From: Melioribacteraceae bacterium
GTDB taxonomy: Bacteria > Bacteroidota > Ignavibacteria > Ignavibacteriales > Melioribacteraceae
Reading direction: 5' to 3'
Length of the DNA: 64,000 nucleotides
Assembly: GCA_021739765.1 (NCBI GenBank)
Contig: JAIPBD010000001.1
Coordinates: 248,001-312,000, forward strand
Below are positions 1-9,050 of this stretch, piece by piece (position 1 is the first letter of the stretch; every line of letters begins with the position of its first letter). The position numbers and the translations under genes are program-made. Under the pieces are notes generated by a model. The model worked only from the letters and a program-made list of their open reading frames with translations, did not search any database and had not been told where the DNA came from.

Positions 1-1
1 A

Positions 2-817
2 TCAGGAAAAGTACTTGGTTCTACCTTTATTGAAAAGCCGGTGGCCTTGGATCAAGATTTTCGAAAGGATTTGATTGTCTGCGGAGCTCTCACTCATACA
101 AATGGACAAATTTATAGCGCTGTATTTAAAATTAGAATGGTTGACGCGGCTCACCAAATTGCTAATGCGAAAATCGATACGCTGCTTCCAAAATCCTCTT
201 TCGATTTTCTTCGTGCGGATAGAAATTACACCGGGGTAGCTTCATTTTACGACAATAGATTTTACATCGGGAGAACGGGTACAAAAAACTCAAATCCCAT
301 TGATCCTGATAATATTGTGATGGATTTCAGAATCGGTACAAATAGAAAAGATAGTTTAACCGGCCGGGTTCCGAATATAAGTGCCGTAGCCACCGGAATT
401 CCTTCTGCGAATGGAATCAGTTCCTTGAGCTCATTCAACAACTCAACACTCGATTTTATTATTACTCTTGTTGGTGATAACAGTTTCAAAGTGCAGTGGC
501 TGGAATATCAACAAACTGATGATTTTACTGGATACAGAAGCAAGTTACAGGCATTTTCATCAGAATTGATGATGCCAAACAGATTTTCTGAACCACAAGA
601 TGTTGCTTTGGATCCATCCGGAAATATTTATGTTGCCGATGCGGCAAAGGATAGCATTCTAATTTTTAATTCCTTTGGTGATGAATTACAATCGTTCGGT
701 GGACCGGAATCATTTATACGCCCGCATGCCGTCGCTTACTATGACCGAACCCTTTATGTATTGGATACAGGGAATAATCGAATTTTAAGATTTATACTTT
801 CTACGGAGATTGATTGA
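2..817 (+). CDS. NHL-repeat protein, 5' end outside the window
   Basis: The reading frame is open from the window edge, so the start lies upstream. The C-terminal part carries NHL-type beta-propeller blades: the stretches reading EPQDVALDPSGNIYVAD and RPHAVAYYDRTLYVLDTGNNRI are the typical pattern of one strand pair each. Such propellers usually mediate protein or ligand binding outside the cytoplasm; no catalytic motif is visible. The earlier part is also beta-rich. The stop codon overlaps the TTG start of the next gene by four bases, so the two are probably co-translated. Function unknown; the NHL assignment is fairly safe for the last 80 residues only. Confidence 0.75.
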   Translation, partial: SGKVLGSTFIEKPVALDQDFRKDLIVCGALTHTNGQIYSAVFKIRMVDAAHQIANAKIDTLLPKSSFDFLRADRNYTGVASFYDNRFYIGRTGTKNSNPIDPDNIVMDFRIGTNRKDSLTGRVPNISAVATGIPSANGISSLSSFNNSTLDFIITLVGDNSFKVQWLEYQQTDDFTGYRSKLQAFSSELMMPNRFSEPQDVALDPSGNIYVADAAKDSILIFNSFGDELQSFGGPESFIRPHAVAYYDRTLYVLDTGNNRILRFILSTEID

Positions 818-2070
818 CGAATTTTTCATATCTAAAAAAAGCTTCTCTCATTTTATTCATAACTCTTTCACCCATTTTTGCTCAGCAAAATGTAAGAATT
901 ATGACTTATAATCTTTTAAAATATTCCTCCGCATCCGATGACCGCGCAAGAAATGCTGATTTTAAAGTTGTTGTGGATGACGCAAAACCTGATATCCTTG
1001 TTTGCCAGGAAGTTGAATCCCAAGCTGGAATGAATCAATTTTTGGAGGATGTTATGGGAAGCGGTTTTAAAGCCGGAACATTCCTCAACGGACCTGATAC
1101 CGATAACGCGATTTTCTATCGTGATTCTCTTTTTACTTTTTTAAGTCACCGGCATCTTAGTTCATCACCGAGGCATATTTCGGAGTTCAGACTTGAACAC
1201 AAAGTTTCAGGTGACACACTTATTTTATTCGGAGTCCATTTTAAAGCTTCTACCGGATCAGACAATGAAAATTTGAGAAATTCAGCCGCCTCAGTTGTAC
1301 TTAATACAACAAAAACTTTTCACGCGAATCAATATTACATGATTATGGGTGATTTTAACGTTTACGGCTCAAACGAACCGGCATATCAAAAATTGACGAA
1401 TGCTTCAGGAGAGGGGTATTTTGTTGATGAATTAACCACCTCCTGGTCCCACGCAAACTCTGCGGATAGATTTTACTACACACAGTCACCGCGAACAACT
1501 CAGTTTGGCGGAGGCGCGAATGGAGGTTTGGACGATAGATTTGATTTAATACTAATTTCTCCGGCGCTGAGTAATTCAGGCGGAGTTTCTTATTTGGAAA
1601 ACAGCTATAAAAACTTCGGGAATGATGGAAACCACTATAACACTGCCGTGAATAGTGGATTTAATACAGCGGTTTCCGCAGCTGTTGCTAATGCGTTACA
1701 TGACGCATCCGATCATCTTCCCGTATTTATTGATGTTGAATTCGAAAATGTAACATCCGTAGATGAAAAAGAAAATTTGCCTAGAATAATATCACTCTCA
1801 CAAAATTATCCGAACCCATTTAATCCGGCTACAACAATTCACTATTCGATTTCCGCCCAGAACGATGTTTCTAATTCTCAATCCAGTTTGGTAACATTAA
1901 AAATTTATGATCTACTCGGTTCGGAAATAGTAACTTTGGTTAACGAGGAAAAGGGTGCAGGCGAATATTCCGTCCAGTTCAATGCTTCTACAATTTCCAG
2001 TGGAGTTTATTACTACCGCTTAACAGCAGGAGAAGTAACAAAGACCAGGAAAATGGCATTTTTGAAATAA
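814..2070 (+). CDS. Secreted endonuclease/exonuclease/phosphatase-family protein with T9SS sorting domain
   Basis: Starts at TTG with GGAG five bases upstream, inside the end of the preceding gene. A signal peptide (about residues 1-23, ending IFAQ) is followed by an EEP (DNase I-like) fold: RIMTYNLLKY, CQEVES (metal-binding Glu), MGDFNVYG (catalytic Asp and Asn) and a C-terminal SDHLPVFI motif carrying the catalytic His. The last 85 residues are a T9SS type A sorting domain with QNYPNPFNPATTIHYS. The protein is therefore probably exported and attached or released at the surface, acting as nuclease or phosphodiesterase. Substrate cannot be told from sequence. Confidence 0.88.
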   Translation: MTNFSYLKKASLILFITLSPIFAQQNVRIMTYNLLKYSSASDDRARNADFKVVVDDAKPDILVCQEVESQAGMNQFLEDVMGSGFKAGTFLNGPDTDNAIFYRDSLFTFLSHRHLSSSPRHISEFRLEHKVSGDTLILFGVHFKASTGSDNENLRNSAASVVLNTTKTFHANQYYMIMGDFNVYGSNEPAYQKLTNASGEGYFVDELTTSWSHANSADRFYYTQSPRTTQFGGGANGGLDDRFDLILISPALSNSGGVSYLENSYKNFGNDGNHYNTAVNSGFNTAVSAAVANALHDASDHLPVFIDVEFENVTSVDEKENLPRIISLSQNYPNPFNPATTIHYSISAQNDVSNSQSSLVTLKIYDLLGSEIVTLVNEEKGAGEYSVQFNASTISSGVYYYRLTAGEVTKTRKMAFLK

Positions 2071-2180
2071 ACCGGTTTTTGAGTTTGGAAAGATCATCTT
2101 TTTTCTACTTTTCATAATTCATTAAGCCATTTTGTAATAAAACTCATATAAATAACTCATGAATATCTTCGATCAATTGA

Positions 2181-2211
2181 TTGAATATATTGCTCATTAT
2201 ATCTAATTTTG
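2181..2211 (+). promoter_or_regulatory. Possible promoter of atpDC
   Basis: TTG (2181-2183), 20 bases, then TAATTTTG (2204-2211). This resembles the Bacteroidetes-type -33/-7 promoter (TTG / TAnnTTTG) and sits 31 bases before the atpD start, which has the Shine-Dalgarno AAAGGAG. Weak evidence because the region is very AT-rich and the promoter code of this organism is not established here. Confidence 0.35.
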
Positions 2212-2224
2212 TAGTCTACTTTAA

Positions 2225-3654
<1,430 letters not shown>

Positions 3655-3655
<1 letters not shown>

Positions 3656-4059
3656 TGGAACAACTCAGGTTAGAAATAATCACTCCTAAGAAAATGGTTT
3701 ACGATAATGTGGTTAAGTCTGTCACGATTCCCGGTTCGATTGGCAGTTTCCAGGTGTTAAATCTTCATGCTCCATTGTTAAGCTCATTTGAAATTGGTGT
3801 GATAAAAGTAGTTGATGATTCCGGTGAGAAACATTTTGCAACGAGCGGCGGTACCGCAGAAGTTCTCGACAATAAAGTGTTAATTTTAGCTGAGACATTA
3901 GAAGCGCCTCAAGAAATTGATATCGAAAGAGCTAAAGAATCGGAAAAACGAGCTCGTGAAAGATTGAAATTAGAAAATAGACAGAAAGAAGTTGATGCTT
4001 TGAGAGCTGAATTGGCTCTGAAAAGAGCACTAAACCGGATTAAAATTTCAGCTGGCTAG
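3655..4059 (+). CDS. atpC: F1F0 ATP synthase subunit epsilon
   Basis: Epsilon subunit, the rotor-associated inhibitor of F1. The N-terminal beta-sandwich is recognisable (RLEIITPKKMVYDNVVKSVTIPG, then the LNLHAPLLSSFEIGVIKV segment), followed by the two-helix C-terminal domain from about residue 88 (ERAKESEKRARERLK...). The length, 134 residues, is normal. Start and atpD stop overlap (TAATG), the usual translational coupling. A hairpin terminator follows directly. Confidence 0.97.
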
Positions 4060-4090
4060 GGTCAATTTTGTAAAGTATATCTGAAGATTA

Positions 4091-4126
4091 GAAGGGAAAT
4101 CAAATGGTTTCCCTTTTCTATTTTTA
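4091..4126 (+). terminator. Rho-independent terminator of atpDC
   Basis: Stem GAAGGGAAA / TTTCCCTT around an eight-base loop (arms about 4092-4099 and 4108-4115), followed by a T-rich run TTCTATTTTT. It lies 32 bases after the atpC stop. Confidence 0.8.
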
Positions 4127-4241
4127 TGGTTTTATAAATATTGGTCTTATGATGTCGCCACTCGTTGCAACTACAATGTTTCCTAATCTGGAAAAAACTC
4201 TAGTTTTACTTATATATATTGAAGCCAATGGAAGCGTGTAA

Positions 4242-5015
4242 ATGAATGATATAATAGTCGTAGGTTATCCAAAGAGCGGAACAACCTGGGTAACAAGATT
4301 GGTCGGAGAACTGATTGGTTGTCCGGTGATCGGATTTCTTAATTCCGACCATGAAGAGGGCGAGGGTTTAGAACGGAAGTCGGAATACCAATGCTTTAAG
4401 TCACACCATGGATTCAACAGTATTCAAAAAATTCGAACCGCCGGCTCTAAATTGATTTACGTCATCAGAGATCCGAGAGATGTCTGCATTTCGGGTGCAA
4501 AATTCTTTGTGAAAATCGAACGATGGCCTTTTTTAAGAAAAATTATGAGCCACTTACCGAAAGGTTTGGGAATATATTATCGGGTTATAAAACCGCTGGT
4601 CTCAAACACTAGATATAGAATTAATAGAATGACCAACGTGGTAATTTATGGTGCTAATGAAATAAATATCTGGCTGAAAACTCCCTGGGCGGAGCATTAT
4701 AAAAATTATCTGGAACATAAAGTTTATTTTGTAAAATATGAAGACTTGCTTGAAGAACCTGAATCGGAATGTCGAAAAATTCTAGAATATTTAGGACTAG
4801 AAATCGACCACCAACATTTGAAAAGAACTATTGAAAATCAATCGTTTGATAAAAAAAGAGAATATTATTTGAAGAAAGGTTTAAATAAAAAGGCCGCGCA
4901 TTTGAATGTCGGAAAGAAAGAACAGTGGAGGACGATGATGACAGCAGAGCAAAAAAAACTATTTACTGAAAAATTGAGCGAAGAATTACAATATTTTGGA
5001 TATCCATTGTCATGA
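4242..5015 (+). CDS. Sulfotransferase-domain protein
   Basis: PAPS-dependent sulfotransferase fold. The 5'-phosphosulfate loop is seen at the N terminus (GYPKSGTTWVTRLV, residues 8-21) and the 3'-phosphate motif in YVIRDPRDVCISGAKFF (about 74-90). The C-terminal portion has KKEQWRTMM, resembling the PAPS-binding RKGxxGDWKxxFT segment of the family. Length 257 is typical for bacterial members. It probably sulfates a cell-envelope glycan or lipid; the acceptor is unknown. It is a single gene between the atpDC terminator and the convergent Lon-domain gene. Confidence 0.85.
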   Translation: MNDIIVVGYPKSGTTWVTRLVGELIGCPVIGFLNSDHEEGEGLERKSEYQCFKSHHGFNSIQKIRTAGSKLIYVIRDPRDVCISGAKFFVKIERWPFLRKIMSHLPKGLGIYYRVIKPLVSNTRYRINRMTNVVIYGANEINIWLKTPWAEHYKNYLEHKVYFVKYEDLLEEPESECRKILEYLGLEIDHQHLKRTIENQSFDKKREYYLKKGLNKKAAHLNVGKKEQWRTMMTAEQKKLFTEKLSEELQYFGYPLS

Positions 5016-5065
5016 TCGACAATAAGTCATATAAATTACCCATCAAACATGTGATTAATCGAATA

Positions 5066-5695
5066 TTATAATTCGTTTAAATACCCATCATTTTGGATAA
5101 TTTCTTTTAACGCTTCCGATGAACTCAAATATGATATTAGTTCTCTAAAATGATTGAGCAAGTATTTCAGCCTTCTTTCTTCACTTTGAATCGATAAAAA
5201 TGTTTGCTGCTGCTGCAAATTCATCCCGGATTTTTCCGCGATTTTAAAGGATTTTAATCTGCTTCGTTTTAGTATATCCCAAAACTTTTCATCAAGCTGC
5301 AGATTCGTTTTATCCAGTATATCACGGAAGTGGAAAACTATGTCATCTGTAAGTTTGTAATCAACTGGGCTACTCTCGGAATCACCAAATTCTTCAATTT
5401 CAGCGACCAAAAATCCGGCATCATGTGTTGATGTCTCGTACATTCTAAATCTTTGAGTTCCTTTAACCAAAATATCCATACTGCCATTGTCATGAATTTT
5501 ATAGATCGAAGCCACTTTAACGAGGCACCCGATATGATAAATTTCGGAATCTATTCGTGCAACAATACCAAATTCTGAATCATCGGATGAGCATTGGTTT
5601 ATCATCGTTTTGTACCGCTCCTCAAAAATATGAAGAGGGTAAATAGCTCCGGGGAACATAACAAGGTTAAGCGGGAAAATTGGTACTTTTTTCAT
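5066..5695 (-). CDS. Lon substrate-binding (LON/PUA-like) domain protein
   Basis: The N terminus (KVPIFPLNLVMFPGAIYPLHIFEERYKTMINQC) is the classic start of the Lon N-terminal domain; the protein has no AAA or protease domain. The 209-residue length fits the stand-alone family of LON-domain proteins, whose role is thought to be substrate recognition or protein quality control but is not established. The C-terminal half (about residues 115-209) is helical, as in the helical bundle that follows the domain in Lon. It is transcribed separately from the sod operon, from which it is divided by a hairpin. Confidence 0.88.
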   Translation of the reverse strand: MKKVPIFPLNLVMFPGAIYPLHIFEERYKTMINQCSSDDSEFGIVARIDSEIYHIGCLVKVASIYKIHDNGSMDILVKGTQRFRMYETSTHDAGFLVAEIEEFGDSESSPVDYKLTDDIVFHFRDILDKTNLQLDEKFWDILKRSRLKSFKIAEKSGMNLQQQQTFLSIQSEERRLKYLLNHFRELISYLSSSEALKEIIQNDGYLNEL

Positions 5696-5788
5696 CGAAT
5701 TTATTATTGTGTAACAAGATTTGATAAGTTCGTAATTCAGTAATGATCGATCAACTTTTTGCTAATAGAATATTTTTACGGGATAAGA

Positions 5789-5816
5789 ATCAAGCCTGCG
5801 GGTTCGCAGGCTTGAT
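5789..5816 (-). terminator. Hairpin terminator of the rrf2-sod operon
   Basis: A perfect 12-bp stem (ATCAAGCCTGCG and its complement) with a four-base loop, 35 bases after the sod stop. The T run after it is weak on either strand, so it may be partly Rho-dependent or act mainly as an mRNA 3'-end stabiliser. Confidence 0.65.
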
Positions 5817-5850
5817 CTTAAATTAACATTCCTTCGGGAATTATCACTAA

Positions 5851-6573
5851 TTACTGTGCAGATTTATAATTTTCCGCGACAGCATTCCAGTCAATAACAT
5901 TAAAAAATGCTTCAACATAATCTGGTCTTCTGTTTTGGTAGTTCAAGTAATATGCGTGTTCCCAAACATCTAAACCAAGGATTGGTGTTCCTTTTACATC
6001 GGCAACATCCATCAAAGGATTATCTTGGTTTGGAGTTGATGTAACCGCAAGTTTTCCATCAGCAACAATCAACCAAGCCCAACCTGATCCGAATCTCGTT
6101 GCAGCTTCGTTTGAGAAAAGATCTTTGAATTTATCAAACGAACCAAAAGCAGAGTTGATAGCAGCGGCTAAATCACCTTCAGGTGCTCCGCCTTTACCTT
6201 TGCCCATAATGCTCCAAAACAGTGAGTGGTTCCAATGACCGCCACCGTTATTTCTAACTGCGGTGTTTGATCCGGCAACGTTCATTAAATCTTCAAGGGA
6301 TTTACCTTCAAGATCAGTTCCTTCAACTGCTACGTTTAATTTAGCAACATAACCGGCATGATGTTTTCCATGATGGATTTCCATTGTACGTGCATCGATA
6401 TAAGGTTCTAATGCATTAAATTCGTACGGTAGATTCGGCAATTCAAATTTAGCCATAGTATTTTCACTCCTTTTTATTTTATTAGAAATTGTTTCGCTAA
6501 CTTTTGCAATGTTTGTTGCGGCTCCGGCAATTGAGATAATTCCGACTGAGCCTAAAAATTTCCTTCTATCCAT
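5851..6573 (-). CDS. sod: Fe/Mn superoxide dismutase with optional Tat signal
   Basis: Dismutates superoxide. The core begins at Met40 ([20 protein letters not shown]) and shows [12 protein letters not shown] with the first metal His (about residue 67), [11 protein letters not shown], and the C-terminal [19 protein letters not shown] with ligands Asp and His. The fold is intact. Residues 1-39 form a twin-arginine leader ([11 protein letters not shown] plus a hydrophobic stretch). Both the first ATG (GGAGG four bases upstream) and Met40 (AAGGAG ten bases upstream) have strong ribosome sites, so exported and cytoplasmic forms may both be made. It is the last gene of the operon rrf2, small unknown, iscA-like, sod. 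Metal preference cannot be fixed by eye. Confidence 0.96.
   Translation of the reverse strand: MDRRKFLGSVGIISIAGAATNIAKVSETISNKIKRSENTMAKFELPNLPYEFNALEPYIDARTMEIHHGKHHAGYVAKLNVAVEGTDLEGKSLEDLMNVAGSNTAVRNNGGGHWNHSLFWSIMGKGKGGAPEGDLAAAINSAFGSFDKFKDLFSNEAATRFGSGWAWLIVADGKLAVTSTPNQDNPLMDVADVKGTPILGLDVWEHAYYLNYQNRRPDYVEAFFNVIDWNAVAENYKSAQ
6467..6472 (-). promoter_or_regulatory. Internal ribosome binding site for the short form of superoxide dismutase
   Basis: AAGGAG on the minus strand, ten bases before the internal ATG at 6456-6454 (Met40 of the long form). This site lies inside the coding sequence of the Tat leader and exactly precedes the residue where cytoplasmic superoxide dismutases start. 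Confidence 0.55.
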
Positions 6574-6590
6574 ATTTCCTCCAATTAGAA

Positions 6591-6941
6591 TTAAACCCCA
6601 AAAGATTCACCACAACCGCAAGTTTTGGTTGCGTTTGGATTGTTAAAAATGAATCCCTTCCCATTTAATCCGCCACTAAAATCCAGTTCGGTGCCCATCA
6701 AGTAAAAGAGACTTTTCCCATCAACAAATAACTTAATTCCATCCTGTTCAATAACGGTATCAATCTCTTTTTTATCCTTATCAAATCCGAGATGGTATGT
6801 CATTCCGGAACAGCCGCCCCCTTTTACACCAATTCTCAGTCCGAATTCATCACTTAGATCTTGCTCAATTCGTAATTTACGAATTTGATCAACCGCGTTT
6901 TGTGAGATTGTTATTTCAGATTTTGTTTCTACAGCTGACAT
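6591..6941 (-). CDS. HesB/IscA/ErpA-family iron-sulfur cluster carrier
   Basis: A-type carrier that delivers Fe-S clusters to apoproteins. The three conserved cysteines are present: one in [13 protein letters not shown] and two in the C-terminal [11 protein letters not shown]. The length of 116 residues is typical. The N terminus ([23 protein letters not shown]) is standard. It lies 17 bases upstream of sod and 25 bases after a small unknown gene, within the Rrf2-headed operon, suggesting control by cluster status or oxidative stress. IscA, ErpA and SufA cannot be separated by eye. Confidence 0.95.
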   Translation of the reverse strand: MSAVETKSEITISQNAVDQIRKLRIEQDLSDEFGLRIGVKGGGCSGMTYHLGFDKDKKEIDTVIEQDGIKLFVDGKSLFYLMGTELDFSGGLNGKGFIFNNPNATKTCGCGESFGV

Positions 6942-6966
6942 TTTTATCCTTTCTTAATTCTTAAAC

Positions 6967-7266
6967 TTATTCTGTAACTTCTTTTAATTCTTCCACAACA
7001 GATTCCGGCTTCATAAAATTCACTCTCCAACTGTTATTATCGAGCCGTAATAACAAATTTTCTGATTCAAGTTTCTGAGTAAATTCATTTGTGATTTTTT
7101 CTGCATCCGAATACGACAGTATTTCACCTTTCTTCTCAAAATATCTTCTTACGGAATAAAGAATATCCCTAAGAAAAATATTGGAGTTAAAATAAATATG
7201 GTATTGTTCCTTAAAAAAATCAAAAAATTGATCTTTTTCAATAAATAAATTATCCGCGTGTTTCAT
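6967..7266 (-). CDS. Small protein of unknown function in the rrf2-sod operon
   Basis: A 99-residue, probably cytoplasmic, mostly helical protein without cysteines or recognisable motif. Aromatic- and Lys-rich N-terminal half (FFDFFKEQYHIYF...), acidic C terminus (EELKEVTE). It starts eight bases after the rrf2 stop and lies upstream of the IscA-like gene, so it is co-transcribed with Fe-S and superoxide-defence genes. The middle (SYSDAEKITNEFTQKLESENLLLRL) could be a winged-helix-like segment, but this is a guess. Confidence 0.75.
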   Translation of the reverse strand: MKHADNLFIEKDQFFDFFKEQYHIYFNSNIFLRDILYSVRRYFEKKGEILSYSDAEKITNEFTQKLESENLLLRLDNNSWRVNFMKPESVVEELKEVTE

Positions 7267-7274
7267 AGTTTCAC

Positions 7275-7685
7275 CTAATTAATTATTTCTTTTAAAGTAG
7301 TTGAGTAAAATATATTGTAAACTTTATCGTGAATTCTTGATAAAGGGCTTCTTATACAACAATCTCCAACTCGGGAACAATCTTGAACAGTCGGATTTTC
7401 CAACATACAATCGGTCATTTGAATTTTTTGATCTACTGCGTCCACAATTTCTGAAAGCAAAATATTTCCACTTTCACGATTCAATTTATAACCACCACGA
7501 TTTCCTTGAATAGAATAGACCAGATTCTTTCGTACGAGTTTTTGTAAAATTTTAGCCAGAAGATCATAAGGAATTTTAGCATTTTCAGATATTTCTTTTG
7601 TATTGATACAATCTTTCTGTGAATTTTCTTCGATGTATTTTAACGCCAAAACGGCATATTCAAATGATTTTGCTACTTTTAACAT
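7275..7685 (-). CDS. Rrf2-family (IscR/SufR-like) transcriptional regulator
   Basis: The winged-helix N terminus is typical of Rrf2 proteins (KSFEYAVLALKYIEEN, then TKEISENAKIPYDLLAKILQKLVRKNLVYSIQGNRGGYKL). The cluster-binding loop follows with cysteines in MTDCMLENPTVQDCSRVGDCCI, matching the three-Cys pattern that holds a [2Fe-2S] cluster in IscR-like members. The 136-residue length is normal. It heads an operon with an IscA-like carrier and sod; an imperfect palindrome lies 11 bases before its start. Likely role: Fe-S or oxidative-stress sensing repressor with autoregulation (inference). Confidence 0.93.
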   Translation of the reverse strand: MLKVAKSFEYAVLALKYIEENSQKDCINTKEISENAKIPYDLLAKILQKLVRKNLVYSIQGNRGGYKLNRESGNILLSEIVDAVDQKIQMTDCMLENPTVQDCSRVGDCCIRSPLSRIHDKVYNIFYSTTLKEIIN

Positions 7686-7721
7686 TTACCCATCTAATAG
7701 GACTAAAATTGTCGTATTAAA
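7662..7721. repeat. 60-bp direct repeat, copy 1 (rrf2 start and operator)
   Basis: Matches 13045-13104 at 59 of 60 positions; the only difference is G (7714) versus T (13097). This copy contains the first eight codons of rrf2 (minus strand), its leader and its operator. The two copies have the same orientation and bracket two secreted-protein genes. Confidence 0.95.
7697..7717 (-). promoter_or_regulatory. Probable Rrf2-family operator upstream of rrf2
   Basis: Imperfect 21-bp palindrome with arms ATAcGACaA and TaGTCcTAT around an AT centre (minus strand). The form resembles the type I IscR site (ATA..GACT...AGTC..TAT). It ends 11 bases before the regulator start codon. Binding is inferred from form and position. 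Confidence 0.65.
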
Positions 7722-7984
7722 TGTAATTAAGTTAGAACCCAATGTCAAATTCAGAATATCCTTCATAAATAAAAGAAATAGCTAATATCAAACATCTAAG
7801 TCGAATATAAAGACAAATAAAAAATTTAAAATAATATGTTTTTTTAAAAAAATATCATTAATATTGGAATAATACACAGATATTGAATATTAGAGAATAA
7901 AAGATATCGAGTATTAATTGCCCCTTATTGTAAAAAAAATCGTATTTATTTATTGCATTATGTTTAACTAAAAATGGAGTTAAA

Positions 7985-8998
7985 ATGAAAAACTTAAGTT
8001 CGTTCCTTAAATGTTACATAGTTATTTCTCTTATTTCGGTTACAATAATAAGCGGTAAAATTTGGTATGTGGACCAAAATACAGCAAATAACCCAGATTT
8101 TACAACTCTGCAGGCAGCACATGATGGTGCTGCTTCCGGAGATACAATATATGTTGCCGGGTTTAATAACAGTTATGGATATTTAACACTAACAAAAAAG
8201 CTTTTTATTTTTGGGCCTGGGTATTTTTTATATGAAAATTCTGATACACAGGTAAGACCTGCCGAAGCTATTGTAGGACATATTACTTTTCAAACAGGCT
8301 CTGAAGGATCCCTAATTACTGGATTATCTGTATATAGTTCTGGTTATATAAGAATTTCAGTGGATAAAGTTATTATCAAACGAAATAAAGTTATCTCTGA
8401 TTATGGAAGTCCTCTTATTACGGTTACGGATAATAGCTCAAATGTGAGCATTGTTCAAAATTACGTTGTTGGATCAAGATATGCTGCAATATCTATAGGT
8501 AATTATTGTTACAATATTATTGTTGCGAATAATTATTTGGAAGGTGGGGAATATAATCGTACAGCATTGACTTGTACAGAAAACTCATCAATGGATTTAC
8601 AAAATAATATCTTTTTAAGAAGTGTGAAAATTTATAATTCAATATTTTATAATAATATTCAAAAGGATGGCTCTTTTTCCGGTTCAAGTAATGATATAAA
8701 AAATAATATAGGTAATTCCACCCAATTTGGTACTGATAATGGTAACCAATCTAATATAGATATGTCTACTGTATTTACTGACACCGGCAGTACAGACGGG
8801 AAATGGCAACTAAAAGAAAACTCGCCAGCAAAAGGTGCGGGTTTTAGCGGAGAGGACTGCGGAATATTCGGCGGGAATAATCCTTACGTACTTTCGGGCT
8901 TACCGGCGATCCCGGCTATCTACTATATTGATGCGCCTACTACAGGTACGGACAAACAAGGTTTGCCTGTTACAATTAAAATAAAGGCTCATAATTAG
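7985..8998 (+). CDS. Secreted right-handed beta-helix protein
   Basis: An N-terminal signal peptide (about residues 1-25) is followed by WYVDQNTANNPDFTTLQAAHDGAASGDTIYV, the usual opening of parallel beta-helix proteins. Short repeated rungs then follow (for example VIIKRNKVI, VSIVQNYVV, IIVANNYLEGG, SSMDLQNNIF) to about residue 240. The end (GLPAIPAIYYIDAPTTG... LPVTIKIKA) is another beta-rich segment. No T9SS sorting domain and no catalytic residues were recognised. Very AT-rich compared with the nuo genes. It lies 52 bases before the large FG-GAP protein and inside the segment bracketed by the 60-bp repeats. Confidence 0.8.
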   Translation: MKNLSSFLKCYIVISLISVTIISGKIWYVDQNTANNPDFTTLQAAHDGAASGDTIYVAGFNNSYGYLTLTKKLFIFGPGYFLYENSDTQVRPAEAIVGHITFQTGSEGSLITGLSVYSSGYIRISVDKVIIKRNKVISDYGSPLITVTDNSSNVSIVQNYVVGSRYAAISIGNYCYNIIVANNYLEGGEYNRTALTCTENSSMDLQNNIFLRSVKIYNSIFYNNIQKDGSFSGSSNDIKNNIGNSTQFGTDNGNQSNIDMSTVFTDTGSTDGKWQLKENSPAKGAGFSGEDCGIFGGNNPYVLSGLPAIPAIYYIDAPTTGTDKQGLPVTIKIKAHN

Positions 8999-9050
8999 AC
9001 TTGTAACTAAAATAATAAGCTTTCAATAAAATAAAAATACGGAGAGCAAA

